Source: Orobanche coerulescens (Eukaryota > Streptophyta > Magnoliopsida > Lamiales > Orobanchaceae). From it: a stretch of 64,000 nucleotides of DNA. Of the stretch, positions 31,159 through 43,279 are shown piece by piece. Position 1 is the stretch's first letter. Every line of letters starts with the position of its first letter. The notes beneath the pieces are model-generated. The model saw nothing but the letters and a program-made list of their open reading frames with translations. It was not told the origin of the DNA and did no database searches. The stretch covers positions 76,786,762-76,850,761 of the forward strand of contig CM065805.1 in NCBI GenBank assembly GCA_033398695.1, read 5' to 3'. Position numbers and translations under genes: made by a program.

Positions 31159-31617
31159 TAGCGCACGCTAATACTCATGTATAGCGCACGCTATCGTGCA
31201 GATATAGCGCACGCTACGTGCATAGGTTAGCGTACGCTAGTGCAGAACAGCTCAGAGGGAATCTACGTGTGGACCCGACCACTTTCGGCGCATGTGCCGA
31301 CGAGTCAACGGATGTGGTAATGTAGTACTAACGCACGCTAAAACCTAAGGACTAGCGCACGCTAACTGCAGATCGGGCAAAAAGGAATCTTATCCTCATC
31401 AGTGCTTTCGGCATGTAGGGACACGGGGGTAGGTGTTGACTGTAGCAAGTCAACTACGATTAGCGCACGCTAAGGTCCAAGAAATTGCGTGCGCTAGATA
31501 GTGTAATTTACGTATGTTATTGCATGGGCATTACGTACGTAAGCTGATGTGCGAAGCAAGGCAGTAGCCTCTGGACTGCGATAGCGCACGCTACTAAGGA
31601 AAAAGTAGCGCACGCTA
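31159..31617 (+). promoter_or_regulatory. Palindrome array in solo LTR B
   Basis: Units start at 31159, 31182, 31205, 31228 (exact 23-bp steps), then 31329, 31353, then 31461, 31485, 31509, 31532, then 31582, 31606. Both TAGCGCACGCTA and TTACGTACGTAA types occur in the one array. A CAGTAGCCTCTGGACTG inverted repeat lies just before the last pair (about 31562-31579). Confidence 0.87.
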
Positions 31618-31628
31618 ATGACAATCAG

Positions 31629-31643
31629 TATATATATATATAT
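31629..31643 (+). promoter_or_regulatory. TATA run of solo LTR B
   Basis: TATATATATATATAT starts 23 bp after the start of the last palindrome (31606), the same position relative to the array as in element 1. Confidence 0.55.
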
Positions 31644-32323
31644 GATTGCAGATGTGAATTATGTTCATTCGGCCATTCCTTCCTTTATTTTGAGAGAGAG
31701 AGTTTTTAGAGAGAAGTTTGAGGTTCCAAACACTGAGAGATGATGATCTTTAACAAGATTAAGCTGAGGAACATGGATTAAAGTCTTGTTCTTGAAGTTA
31801 TTGATGATTCTTGGAATGAAGTTGATTGTTCTCCTTCATGGTTTGTTTATACAAGGTAATCACTCTTCACCTTTGGATTTTGTTTTGGATTGAAGATTGA
31901 TGTTCTTGAGTTAATGATTATCATATAAACAAGTTGACAAGCATGATTATGAGATGGGTTACCGGAGTATGATGATATTAATATGATTCGTGTGATTTGA
32001 ATTGTGTAGTTCGTTTTCTTGAGATAAGTTGGTTAATCCTCCTTATACTTTGCGGATATTGATATCATTGCTGATGATTAATATCTGCAATGTGAGGTTA
32101 GGGAAGTGTTGTTAGGATTCTTGGTGTTCTTGATGTTGATATTTGAGGAAGAAGATGATATGTGAATATATGAATTGGATTAAGAGTTGGATGATTACCT
32201 ACATGTTAAAGGATATCAGATTTCATTGTTTTGATAGCTATGAACAAGTTTTAGAATCAATTAGTGTTCTTGATAATCGCAATATGTTGATCGGTATCTG
32301 AAATGCATGCAACTGCATGTCAT

Positions 32324-32397
32324 TAGCGCACGCTAGTGTTAATGGCTAACGCACGCTAACGGGAGCGACTTAGCGCACGCTACGTTAACGTGTGCTA
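32324..32397 (+). promoter_or_regulatory. Second palindrome cluster in solo LTR B, downstream of TATA
   Basis: TAGCGCACGCTA, TAACGCACGCTA and TAGCGCACGCTA start at 32324, 32347 and 32371; TAACGTGTGCTA near 32386 is out of step. It would lie in the transcribed region. Confidence 0.7.
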
Positions 32398-34243
32398 AGT
32401 CAATAGGCAGGGTAGTATATTCTGTTTCGGTTATGAATTCGTGATCATTTAAGTTGGTTTGATCATACTTGTGGTTAACCGAGATATTGTTGAGCCGTTG
32501 GGTTTGTGAATTGGTTTTATCGATTGTTGATTGTTATCGAACTTGTTATTTGTTGAATTACTGTAATAGGTTGAGAATATTGGTCGGTGATTATAACCGT
32601 GTGTTGTGGTCGAGTTCGAGGATGTTCGTGAATTGCCTTAGTCGAGACCGAGGAACTTGTAGATGATGGCAATAGATTTGGTAACAGCCTCCTCGTCGTT
32701 GTATCGGTATCGAGGTAAGTTATTACTTGCTCAGTTTATAATATTTAATGAATGGTTCCCGTTTCATTCGTTTATAATTCGTATAGCAATGCTTATAAAC
32801 GTAATCACATGTGATTTGGGATTATAAATCATATTCGAGTTTTGGGAATCTAAATCATAATGTATATGATTTATTTTGTTATTGGTATACTTGTATATCG
32901 AGGATATATTGTGATAAAGATGAAGATATGAATTATCTAAAATCCGTGATACTTTAGACCATTGAGTATTGAGGATAATAGTTCGTGATAGTCTAGATAG
33001 CGAGATCGCTTTCGAAGGACTCGGGGTAAGTACTCTAATCATTTTTATCATTTGTATCGATCATGTCGTGATACATTCGTGTATCGTTGTTGTCATGCAT
33101 TTGTGCATTGTTGTTGTCGTGTATTGTGTACTGTTGTTTTGTGCAGTTGTGCATTGTTGTCATATGTCCACCTCGTGCTATGCTAGCATGCGCTAGATCA
33201 TCGGACGGGTTTTCCACCTCGGGTTGGTCTGATGGGATCATCGGGGGATCTAGGCAGTGAACGCTGGATCATCGGATTGCCATGTATTGTTGTTGTGCAT
33301 ATGTATATTATGGGTTTGCCATAAGTATACATTGTCGTTATTGTTGTGATCATATTGACGTTGTCATATGAGTATGCATTTGTAGGTCTTGTGTTAGGAT
33401 CATGTCCATATGTTGGGTTGATCTGATCTCGGATTAGACTGACGTAATTGTAATGATATTTCGTATCTTGAGGTATGTTCCGTATTTCCTTGGTACTTGT
33501 CTTTGATGGACAATCGATTATCATATTGGAATTGTCGATGTTATCCGATTGATTGAATTGGCCAGAGTTGGCATAATTCCCGTATCGCGAGTTATGATAA
33601 TATTTTGAGAACCTTGGGTATTGTTGAGATACCGTACAGATATTTCGGTATTATCTTAATGTGTTGTTAAAAATACGAATCGTGGATTTTCGTAAAGTTA
33701 CGACAGTAAGATTACATTGGTCGTATTCTTACTTAGTATTCCATTGATATGTAATTATTGACGTGATGTGATGGTTATCATTGTTGGATATTATGGTTGA
33801 CCCCGTCGTGGGCTTTCGTTTTAGGTTCTTGGATTATCAAGCTTGTAGCGGTCGTGAAGAGATGAGCTTCTCGAAGGATACTGGCTAGGACATGTATTTG
33901 TGTATTGAGTTTCTGATCAGTTGTTGTATTCCGCTGCTAGAGTATTTTAATTGTTTGTCTTTATCCGCTGCGTGAGTATTTTTAAATGGCCTTTTGGTAT
34001 CTGGTAACTTAGGTTACTTTGGCAATCATTTTCTAAATCTATTCTGTCGGTACGTGTAAGCGATAGCTTAACGTATGTTTTTAAACTGTTGAGTTTTGGC
34101 ATTTCGGGCTTGTGGATTCAAATGAGATTTTACGACGGTTTTGATAAACGAGTTTTATAAAGTCTTCGAATGTTTTAAATAGATAATACCGTCGTTAGCC
34201 TCTTGGGCGTTTGGAAATGTTTGCGAAAATTTCCTTCAGCCTT

Positions 34244-34266
34244 GTGGGTTCCATCTCGGGGCCCAC
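34244..34266 (+). other. Conserved hairpin near the end of solo LTR B
   Basis: GTGGGTTCC and GGGGCCCAC pair around ATCTC. Relative to element 1, a G-T pair has become G-C and a T-C change keeps pairing by wobble. Confidence 0.65.
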
Positions 34267-34305
34267 GGCGCTGTAATATTCCTGGATGGCTCTGGGGGTG
34301 TTACA

Positions 34306-35918
34306 TGTAAAATTTAAGTACTAGTCAACATTAACCCACAAGTTCTTAACATAACTATTGGAGCAAAATAAACTCAATTTTTCATTTGTCTCTACAACCG
34401 TAAAAGATAATAAACGGGATCTAAATAATATAAACTAATTGTATATCTTGATCACGTTACGCTGCCACACAACCCACCAAGCTCCTTAACCTGAAATATT
34501 GAACGAAGATGATCAAATCAGGAAACACAATTGTCCAAGTTAAATACCAGTAAGAATTGCTACAGTATACACATGTGTGATAGCCTTAAGGCTTAGTGAC
34601 ATTGTTTAACGTGGCTACATATAATAATTATATCTTGAGCATTTAAGATACACAGTGAGTAGAACCACAATCTAAATCAGATATGAAATTATTACCATCA
34701 ACATATACACACTTCGATTTTGTTCGGAGGCCATGATGACAATATCTAACATGCGCAAACATATAATACTTATATTTTGAGCATTTAAAATAGACATTAC
34801 ACAAGTAATATACTATCTAAGTCAAATATTAAAGCATAAGCATCATAGAATCCGCATCATAAGTCGCCGAGAGGCTAAATTGATAATGAGTAGTACGATC
34901 GGCATGTATAATTAAGTACAACTGAATTCTAACAATAAAAATATTCAAAATACCCAGTCAAATAACAATTGAACATAGCATTTAACATGGACAATAAGCG
35001 GTAAATCCCCACCTCGATAATGCAGTGAATGATCTTGAGATGATGTAGATGTTAACTCACAATTCTAGGCATGTAAATACTTGTTAATATCTACAAATAA
35101 TAATAATAACATTATTTAGAAAATTATGATTATGTTCGTCCCTTGTTTGTGTCTTACCTACTACTGTTTATAGTAGGATATATATATATATATATATATA
35201 TAGGGTTCCAAATCCTTCTAGAGGTAGTAGGATTCTATTATGTGTTATTCTTTGTAAGGAATCATATGTATGGAAGAATTCTTATTGTAAAGCATATATA
35301 AGGCTCCCTCTATCAGTGTTATGAATACAATTGATTGTTTTGATTGTTCATCTTTACTACTTTCGTACAATCTCCTGAAATATATTATCAGCATGTTGCC
35401 CTATGATAAAATCTTTACAAATACCAAAAAAATGTAAAACTTTTCTCGGCCTAAACCCTAGCTGACCCACCTCCCACTTGCATCGCACACCACCACCGAC
35501 CAGGCACTATCTACGGTTTCAGCTCGAGCTCGAAACACCCTGCTATGCTCCCTCCGCTGCAACCGGTCATCCAGATCTGATCTGCCTGACCTTTCTTGCA
35601 GACCGCCACAACAAACTCCTTCGTTGAGCCCCGATCCAGTCCCCGCTGGATTCCTGCCGCACCCGATCTGCGAACAAATAGCTACCTGACTCCACTTTGT
35701 TGATCCTTGACTCGGTCATCCCTGGCCCTGCCATTCGACGATCTAACTCGGTTTGCCCAGTCCCCATTGTGAATTGGTCCGCCCGACCACCACCGCGCGC
35801 AATCCAACTGATCATCCAGCACAGAAACCACTGCGATCCGACCCAGCCCCTCAGCCGTAACACAACTCCATCGTGCACCGCCGCTGCAATCAAATGCCCA
35901 GTTCTCCTGTCCCTTCGT
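34306..35918. other. Unassigned AT-rich sequence, no supported gene
   Basis: No frame with recognisable protein content. 35186-35203 is a TA microsatellite. 35160-35400 looks like the promoter side of an LTR (CATATATAAGGCTCCCTC followed by a T-rich leader and TTATCAGCATG), possibly a Copia remnant. 35450-35918 is C-rich; open frames there on both strands lack known motifs. It may be old LTR sequence in part. Confidence 0.4.
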
Positions 35919-37110
35919 TGTAACATCCCAATCCTCAAATGGGTTATTACACACCGTAGAACCTTCATCAAGGTCTACCAGGCTAGGACATTCACACACT
36001 TTATAATAAACCCAAGAAAATAACATTCATAATATAAATAAGGTTGTGGTCTCAGCCAAAACATTTGGTTTAGATGCAGGAAAAACAGATTGTAAAATGA
36101 ACTCATTTCCCACACAGGGGACTTCAACAATTGTAAAACAAAAATACGTTTGTTTGACTAACTCTGACGAACAGTATTAGCATAATAAAATAAATGACAC
36201 AGACTCGAGCCTCATCATGCTTGGCCATCCTTTGAATGTGCTTCCCGTGCCGGCTCCTCAGTCCACCCGATACCTTAAATGCATGAGACATATTCCCCCC
36301 ATTTAATGGGTTAGCATTCGAATAGTAGTGTAAGTACAAATTTACACAATATTATATACGAATACAATTCAACATGATTATCTCATTTGGAAACATTTAA
36401 GAAAACAATATTCCGGAATAGTACACATCAATACATGATCATCAAGAAACCATAACATCACATTTCATTATCACCAAAAATCCACACGTGGTAACCCATG
36501 GCCGTACCGCTTTGTATCGACCCCCAGAGGTCCTGTCGGACCCTTCCCAGGTGGGAAACCACTTCTGCGACCGTACCCTTTAGTAGCGGCCCCCAAAGGT
36601 TCCGTCGAACCATCCTCAGGTGGAAGAACAACAACAACAACACACCCACACATTTATCATGAATTATCATCTATGTCGATTTACATTATACATAACATAA
36701 TGTAACATATGTACTTACGTTAGTTAATGTGACGTGAAGAAATGGTGAATGGAGAGGGCTTCGATCCAAACTCAATCCAAAGTTTTGTTCCTAGCACACA
36801 ATGATATTCAATCAACTACAACACTACTGGATTAGAAAGGATCATCCTAGATTCTATCCTTAGGTACGATTTGTCGAACATTACAAGTGCGCAATCGTTC
36901 GTAATCGAGCAACGATGGAATCACGGAATTTCACTCAATAAAAAGACAGGGAAACCAAAGATTATGAGCATACTATCATGATCGAACAACAATCTAGGCT
37001 AATTCAATTCAGAATTATGAAATCAGCCTAAAACACCCAAAATCACAAAAACTAAGGTTCTACGAAGAATGCCTTGATATGGATGATAAAAGGTGATTGG
37101 ACGTTGCCAA
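35919..37110 (-). repeat. Gypsy LTR fragment of a further family
   Basis: Begins (plus) TGTAACATCCCAATCC..GGGTTATTACA, the pattern seen at the LTR ends of elements A and C in the same orientation, including a hairpin at 35956-35978 and the ACCAGGC that follows it. The body shares no obvious similarity with the others. No internal region is attached, and the LTR of copia B begins at 37111, so this is a truncated or solo remnant. Confidence 0.6.
35956..35978 (-). other. Conserved hairpin of the 35919 LTR fragment
   Basis: GTAGAACCTT and AAGGTCTAC pair with one bulged base. The arms differ from the other families at most positions, but length, place and the flanking CCGT..ACCAGG are kept. Confidence 0.65.
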
Positions 37111-39002
37111 TGTTGAGATCGGTGATAAAAATCAGGATACGCAGCGGAAAATAAACCAGTCCAACCGGATATAACCAAACACCAAAACGGATCGATCAAG
37201 CATCGTATAAACGAATATAAAATTGACGAAGATAAAATTAAGAGATCATACCCTCATAGACCTTTGATAATATCTTTCTGATTCCGAGCACAACACGAAT
37301 CCAATCAAACGAGCCTTTGGAAATTTCCGAGCACTAAAAGCACTGTGCCTCTACGTATCATGCATCGAAAGATGACCGGAAAATATTTCTATCAATTTAT
37401 ACTCTAAGTATATGGGTAGAAATTGATAGAATTATCTTATATATATTTTTATAAATACTCTAAGTATTTTATAAAAATTGTTTTCTCTCAAAATACACTT
37501 AGAACTCAAAATGTATAAACTTAGAAAAAAAATTCTCTCTTTCTTTTTCCAACTCACGGCTGCACCCACACCCCTTTGACGAGGAAGATGGTGTTTGTTT
37601 TATAAACAAAACACACACCTCATCAATTATTCCAAGAATAATTAATATAGTAATAATACATAAAATGTATTATTAAGTCCCCACATTTATAAAAAAATCA
37701 CCAAGTCAATTGGTGAAAGGTAGGGGCGGCGGCCATGACGAAGTAATAATAGTGTTGGTTCATTTTGGTCCGTGAAACGAACCCTCGTGTATCTAGTCCT
37801 ATAGATAAACCTTGGTACGTTTCAAAATTAATACAATTAATTAATCTAATTAATTAATTATATCAAAAATAAACTCTCTAAGAAATAATATGAATAAATT
37901 AATTACCCAGTAATTTATTTAATTCACGAGACTGATTTAATTTATCCAATAAACTAAATTAGACATCCTCCAATGCTAACCAAGAGAGAATAAGCTAAAT
38001 ATAATCCGTTGTCAATTCCAGTGCCACGACTCTGTAGGTTCGTCTCAGTTAGTATTGGGAGGAACCAATGAGTGTTAGCACCACTTAGCCAGTCTTATGG
38101 CCTACACTGTAACCTAACTGAGAACGAATAATAGGATCATTCCAGAACCATTACATCGTGAATACCATATAAGTATAAACCCTTCAATCATATGTCCCGG
38201 TCAAGTATTAGGGTCACGGTAAAGTCAAACCCTATTGTATCTTGACTTTATGCATTTGTTAATACAAACCGAGATCACTGAGCTCTCATGTATCAAATAC
38301 AACTAGCACTAACTGCTTTGGCCAAAGACTTATTATCTCATTTTCATTAACCGCATAGGACATTTACCTGCTCACTAACAGGAAAAATAATCCTATCTTG
38401 GTATTCAATAGAGACTGCTACTGGCCCACTAAGTTGCATTTCGAGGTTGACCCCACCAACTGGCGATTGGATCGAACTACTCTAATGACTAACTTAATGT
38501 CACAAGCACATCTTCTACCGAAACCTCAAATCAAAGGTCCACATATACCTATCACAATCTTTCGATTCAATCATTGACAATACCTGAGTGATTTCCATGT
38601 GACCGAATCGAGTTGAGTCATGTTCGAGTATACTAATCCCATTAGTATACCTATAATGTATGCTCCAACTAACTGTTAATGAAGACAGGCACTCTACATA
38701 TCAAAGTATACGTTATACAAGTCTTGTCTAAACTTACTGCCCAGTTAAGTTTTATCGACTTGCGAACTAGTTAAGCATTCTAGCTCTAAACACTTCTAGT
38801 GCCTATCTCCTTATCTCCATAAGGAGTAGAATGTTCGCTCTCAAATACAAGGACTATTATTCTATATACCAAATCACAATGCCCGTGATATATAATAATA
38901 TAGAAATAATAATTGTCTTATTAAATATAATATTCATAATTACAATACAATTGCTCTCACTCGTTCAACCTCTGAGTGGCATTCGAGGGCATATTCCTAA
39001 AA
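37111..39002 (-). repeat. Copia B 3' LTR, about 1.9 kb
   Basis: The inner edge is set by the polypurine tract AAGGGAGAT (minus, 39003-39011) followed by TTTAGGAATATGCCC, close to the common Copia LTR start TGTTAGGAATATGCCC. The outer edge is placed at TGTTGAGATC (37111), just before a GCAGCGGAAA motif usual at such LTR ends. The outer edge is an inference because the partner LTR is outside the window. No genes inside; the small frame at 38831-39133 is chance. Confidence 0.7.
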
Positions 39003-39017
39003 ATCTCCCTTGCACTC

Positions 39018-39038
39018 AATGCCACAAACTATGGTATC
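39018..39038 (-). pseudogene. Copia B, last codons of pol
   Basis: Across the element D insertion the protein joins as M-G-I-R-Y then H-S-L-W-H and a stop (TGA, 39018-39020), directly followed by the polypurine tract. This confirms that D interrupts the final codons. Confidence 0.75.
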
Positions 39039-40245
39039 TGTTAGTGCCCAAAATATCTATCCGAAGATTAAATACTGCTGGAGACGGACAACAAACAACA
39101 ATTGCGGGAGCACTTCCGAGAGAAGATAAATAATACAAGATTTGCCGGGTTTGTTAGGCCCGGGCTTGAATGCTCTCGCGAGATGATATTAATACGAATA
39201 TTCGTGGATACAAGTATTAATGAGAGAAATCTAAATACAATGAGTGTAAAAAGACTCTGTTAATCCGGCTCTTGAGCGAAGCTCGGTGTTCTTCGTCCCT
39301 GCCGATCGTCTTCTTGATGAGAGAGGTCGGGAGAAGTAAGACCGAAAGATAGCCGTTGCCAAGAGTTGGAGATTGCCAAGTGCTTGATGTTTTGCTTCTG
39401 TAATGTATGAAATCCGAAGGGAGTTGAAGTTCTGGAGCAGAAATTCGGTTCAGTGTAGAAGAATTTCCGTCCTTGGACAAGTGCTGGGAGCCTTGTATAT
39501 ATAGGGGCAGCCGGGTCCTGTCCTCTAGCGGGTGATCGCCTTCCGGCCATTATAATAATGGGGCGATCGTCCGCCGGCCAATATTATAATGGGGCGATCA
39601 CCCGGGCTGTCGGGCTAAAAGTCCAAGGAAGAGGCTGGCGCCAGCTGGGTGGTCCAATAAGGAGCCAGCACGCGTCTGGAGTCATCCACATGCGGCCCTA
39701 CTGACAGCTTTCGGCGGAATCAAAGTCACAATGCGGCCCTACTGACAGCTTTCGGTGGCTTGTCGGCTGGTGGAGAGATTCTGCCAGGCTGTGGTCAATG
39801 GCCCAAGATTCGCGGATCTTGTCACGGCTCTTCACGTGGTGCCAGTCTTGAGGCTCGGCCTTTGCCGACGGGATGGCCATCGGCCCTGATCGACATGAGG
39901 CGGTCGTCTCTAGCTGGTCATCAGAGGTCGCCATCGGCCAGTTGCTGAGGGTCGGCATTGGTCGGTCACCAAGGGTCGGTCGGCAGATGCCGAGAGAGGA
40001 TCGTCCGCTAGTCGATCGCCAGGAGTCGGTCGCCGAGTACCGAGAGGCGATTGTATCTGAGGTCGATCGCTCGGCAACGGGACTTGTCCTGGGACCTTCG
40101 GTTGGCCGATATAGCTTGTCCGCTGGGTTAAGGCTCGGCCGCCTGGTCGCTGGTCGGCAGATTTGCCTTGGCCGCTCGGCAGTGACTCGGTCGCCCGACC
40201 TCCGAGGCGATCGCTGGTCGGAAAGTGTTAATTCTTGACACAACA
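39039..40245 (-). repeat. Element D 3' LTR
   Basis: Plus strand TGTTAGTGCCC to GACACAACA. GC-rich with many GATCG motifs, often CGATCG. Open frames at 39698-40246 and 39873-40238 come from this composition and are not genes. Confidence 0.9.
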
Positions 40246-40257
40246 ATTGCCCCCCAG
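40246..40257 (-). other. Element D polypurine tract
   Basis: The minus strand reads TGGGGGGCAAT directly before the LTR start TGTTGTGTCAAG. Confidence 0.7.
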
Positions 40258-41101
40258 CTTGCTCCTATGTTGAAGACATGGGGCGAGGTGGTTCTTGCTG
40301 GCGATTGTGCAAGATGAGGACGGGCGATCTTGCTGAGCTGACTTAGGATTTGGACTTGGGCTATCATGGTCGATTGGCTAGCTATCTTTCGGTCTTGTAC
40401 CTGCAAAAACAACATTGGCCCATCCCCCTCGGAAACTTGGTGGTTTCGCTTTGCTTGAGGAATCGTGCACAGTCGCGGAGATCGATGGACCGACTCCATG
40501 ACCGTGTCTTGGTGCGCGAAGACATTGAGTGTCTCGTGACTCACTTTATTATGAGGGTCCTCTGTTAGGCTGCGCCTCGCCTCGTATTTAAACGAAGGGC
40601 GTGCGGTCTCGGTCTAGAGGAGTCCTTGCGCGGGGCAGCGTCGGATGAATCAACTCCACGCCCGCGGCTTGTTAGCTCTGCTTCCACCTCGGCCAGCCAT
40701 GGAGATGGCCGACCTCGACGGTGTACGTTGAGACGGGGGTTGTGGCATGGGTCCACTGATTAATTTTGGAGAGCCCTCAGACTACGCCGGCCTCGTATTT
40801 AAACGAAGGGCGGGCGATCTCGGCCGAAAGGGACGTTGCATGGCCGAAGCAGCCGGTTCCATCGACTGCCAGGGCCATGGCTTTATGAAGTGCGGTGGAG
40901 GCGATCGCGAGCCTTAGTTCCTCATGTTAAATGCTGGACTGTAGATAGCGATCGTGTCCTCCGGATTGCTGATGATGTAGCGTGATGATCGGCGATCGGG
41001 CCGGAAGACTGGCGATCGTCGCTCCGCAGCCGATCGCTTTATTCGTAGGTCGATATTGGCGATCGGGCGGGAGATCGTCGTCCGGGCGCCGATCGCGCTG
41101 C
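40258..41101. other. Element D internal non-coding region
   Basis: No gene recognised. CCTCGTATTTAAACGAAGGG occurs twice, at about 40573 and 40790. 40985-41100 holds seven GATCG motifs in 110 bp. Confidence 0.7.
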
Positions 41102-41725
41102 TCACAGGCTAAGAAGGAACCGTTGCCTGGCCAGAAAATCTGCGGCTCTAGCCCGGAAGGCTGCGTAGGTTGTAGGTTGGTTCTTCGTGAGATGCCTGAA
41201 CATAGGCGAAAAACCCTGAAATCCTCCTAGGACCGCGTAGAGGGCGGTCTCATCGTTTACGGGCTCGCCGTTGAGGATGATCCCGTCTACTCGGTCGATG
41301 TAGTCCGAGTCGGACTCTTCTTCTCCCTGCTTGATTTGCATCATGCGAAGGCGACCTTCAGGCCGGACGACTCTGGTGGCGAAGTACTCCGTGAAGACGT
41401 GCGCCAGCTCGTTAAAGGAGCCAATGGACCGAGATGGCAATGAGGTGTACCACCGGTGGGCGAGGTCGTCCAGCGTCATAGGGAACATTCGGCACCAGGT
41501 CGCGTCTGATGCCCCACACCCGGTCATGTAGATGTTGAATTTCCTCAGATGCACCTGGGGGTCCGATCGCCCCTCGTACACGGGTGTTTGCGGGAGAGCG
41601 ATCCTGTGCTGCACGGGGGCGAGATCGATGTCGATCGCGAGCGGCTCGCTTGGTTCGGCGATCGTCTTCATGGCGTCTGCCCTGGATTCCAGGAGCGCTT
41701 TCACTTCGTCGAACTGACGTTGCAA
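41102..41725 (-). pseudogene. Element D gag fragment
   Basis: A 207-codon frame that begins almost at the LTR edge. It has V-Y-E-G-R-S-D-P-Q-V-H-L-R-K-F, C-R-M-F-P-M-T-L-D-D-L-A-H-R-W-Y and S-F-N-E-L-A-H-V-F-T-E-Y-F, the retrotransposon Gag fold common in Tat-type Gypsy. The N terminus, zinc knuckle and all of pol are missing. Because the 5' LTR joins it directly at 41734/41735, the leader was removed by a deletion. Confidence 0.85.
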
Positions 41726-41734
41726 TGCGGCAAT

Positions 41735-42942
41735 CGTTAGTGCCCAAAATATCTATCCGAAGATTAAATACTGCTGGAGACAGACAACAAACAACAATTG
41801 CGGGAGCACTTCCGAGAGAAGATAAATAATACAAGATTTGCCGGGTTTGTTAGGCCCGGGCTTGAATGCTCTCGCGAGATGATATTAATACGAATATTCG
41901 TGGATAAAAGTATTAATGAGAGAAATCTAAATACAATGAGTGTAAAAAGACTCTGTTAATCCGGCTCTTGAGCGAAGCTCGGTGTTCTTCGTCCCTGCCG
42001 ATCGTCTTCTTGATGAGAGAGGCCGGGAGAAGTAAGACCGAAAGATAGCCGTTGTCAAGAGTTGGAGATTGCCAAGTGCTTGATGTTTTGCTTCTGTAAT
42101 GTATGAAATCCGAAGGGAGTTGAGGTTCTAGAGCAGAAATTCGGTTCAGTGTAGAACAATTTTCGTCCTTGGACAAGTGCTGGGAGCCTTGTATATATAG
42201 GGGCAGCCGGGTCCTGTCCTCTAGCGGGCGATCGCCTTCCGGCCATTATAATAATGGGGCGATCGTCCGCCGGCCAATATTATAATGGGGCGATCACCCG
42301 GGCTGTCGGGCTAAAAGTCCAAGGAAGAGGCTGGCGCCAGCTGGGTGGTCCAATAAGGAGCCATCACACATCCGGAGTCAGCCACATGCGGCCCTACTGA
42401 CAGCTTTCGGCGGAATCAAAGTCAAAATGCGGCCCTACTGACAGCTTTCGGCGGCTTGTCGGCTGGTGGAGAGATTCTGCCAGGCTGTGGTCAATGGCCC
42501 GAGATTCGCGGATCTTGTCTCGGCTCTTGCACGTGGTGCCAGTCTTGAGGCTCGGCCTTTGCCGACGGGATGGCCATCGGCCCTGATCGACATGAGGCGG
42601 TCGTCTCTAGCTGGTCATCAGAGGTCGCCATCGGCCAGTTGCTGAGGGTCGGCATTGGTCGGTCACCAAGGATCGGTCGGCAGATGCCGAGAGAGGATCG
42701 TCCGCTAGTCGATCGCCAGGAGTCGGTCGCCGAGTACCGAGAGGCGATCGTATCTGAGGTCGATCGCTCGGCACCGGAACTTGTCCTGGGACCTTCGGTT
42801 GGCCGATATAGCTTGTCCGCTGGGTTAAGGCTCGGCTGCCTGGTCGCTGGTCGGCAGATCTGCCTTGGCCGCTCGGCAGTGACTCGGTCGCCCGACCTCC
42901 GAGGCGATCGCCGGTCGGAAAGTGTTAATTCTTGACACAACA
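41735..42942 (-). repeat. Element D 5' LTR
   Basis: Same as 39039-40245 but starting CGTTAG instead of TGTTAG, the expected terminal base being lost at the deletion junction. It ends ACACAACA at 42942. Confidence 0.9.
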
Positions 42943-43216
42943 ATATCTAATACCCATACTCTCCAGATGTCTCTCTAAGACCTTCTGAGATAGTGGCTTG
43001 GCAAGCGGATCAGCAAAGTTATTTGCTGTGTCTACTCTATGCAGTATAACATTCCCATCCCGAACTATTTCTCTAACAAAATGATATTTTCTCACAATAT
43101 GTTTGGTGTTGTGGTGAGCCCTAGGCTCCTTATCCTGTGCAACAGCTCCGTCGTTGTCACAAAACAGTGTCACGGGCTTCTCTGCATTAGGAACCACTTG
43201 AAGTTCTTCAGTGAAC
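42943..43216 (-). pseudogene. Copia B pol, C-terminal part of RNase H
   Basis: Starts at the element C border. T-E-E-L-Q-V-V-P follows on from ..W-I-K-K-F at 52632, then F-C-D-N-D-G-A-V-A-Q, H-I-V-R-K-Y-H-F-V-R-E-I-V and A-D-P-L-A-K-P-L, the standard Copia RNase H ending, then H-L-E-S-M-G-I-R-Y. No stop within this piece. Confidence 0.9.
43212..43216. repeat. Element C target duplication, left (TGAAC)
   Basis: Identical to 52627-52631. Removing one copy and the element restores the copia B reading frame. Confidence 0.93.
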
Positions 43217-43254
43217 TGTAACACCCCCAAATCCCATTGGGTTATTACAGTGCC

Positions 43255-43279
43255 GTGGATTCCACACCCGGAGATCCAC
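43255..43279 (-). other. Conserved hairpin, element C left LTR
   Basis: On the minus strand GTGGATCTCC and GGAATCCAC pair with one bulge. Confidence 0.6.

Larger units (their letters stand above)
30871..34305 (+). repeat. Element B: solo LTR of a long-LTR Gypsy, 3435 bp
   Basis: It starts TGTAATATCCGG and ends GGGGTGTTACA like the other Gypsy LTRs here, with no internal region on either side and near-matching 5-bp flanks. It contains a palindrome array, a TATA run at 31629, a second palindrome cluster (32324-32397) and the conserved terminal hairpin. The body differs from the LTRs of A, C and element 1, so it is a separate family. Solo LTRs arise by recombination between the two LTRs of one copy. 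Confidence 0.85.
39039..42942 (-). mobile_element. Element D: deleted, non-autonomous Tat-like Gypsy
   Basis: Two LTRs (39039-40245 and 41735-42942, about 30 differences by eye) flank a 1.5-kb interior. The flanks GTATC (39034-39038) and ATATC (42943-42947) agree at four of five bases. A purine tract next to the left LTR on the minus strand gives the orientation. The interior keeps only part of a gag; primer site, gag start and pol are gone. The Gag style suggests the Tat lineage. It is inserted at the end of copia B pol. Confidence 0.88.

Noticed and set aside
35567..36026. Overlapping frames on both strands as a possible host gene
   Set aside because: No recognisable domain, biased composition, and they run into an LTR fragment beginning at 35919.
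39698..40246. Long frames in element D LTR (also 42491-42943)
   Set aside because: GC-rich LTR repeats coding Arg/Ser/Pro; present in both LTRs and crossing the LTR end.
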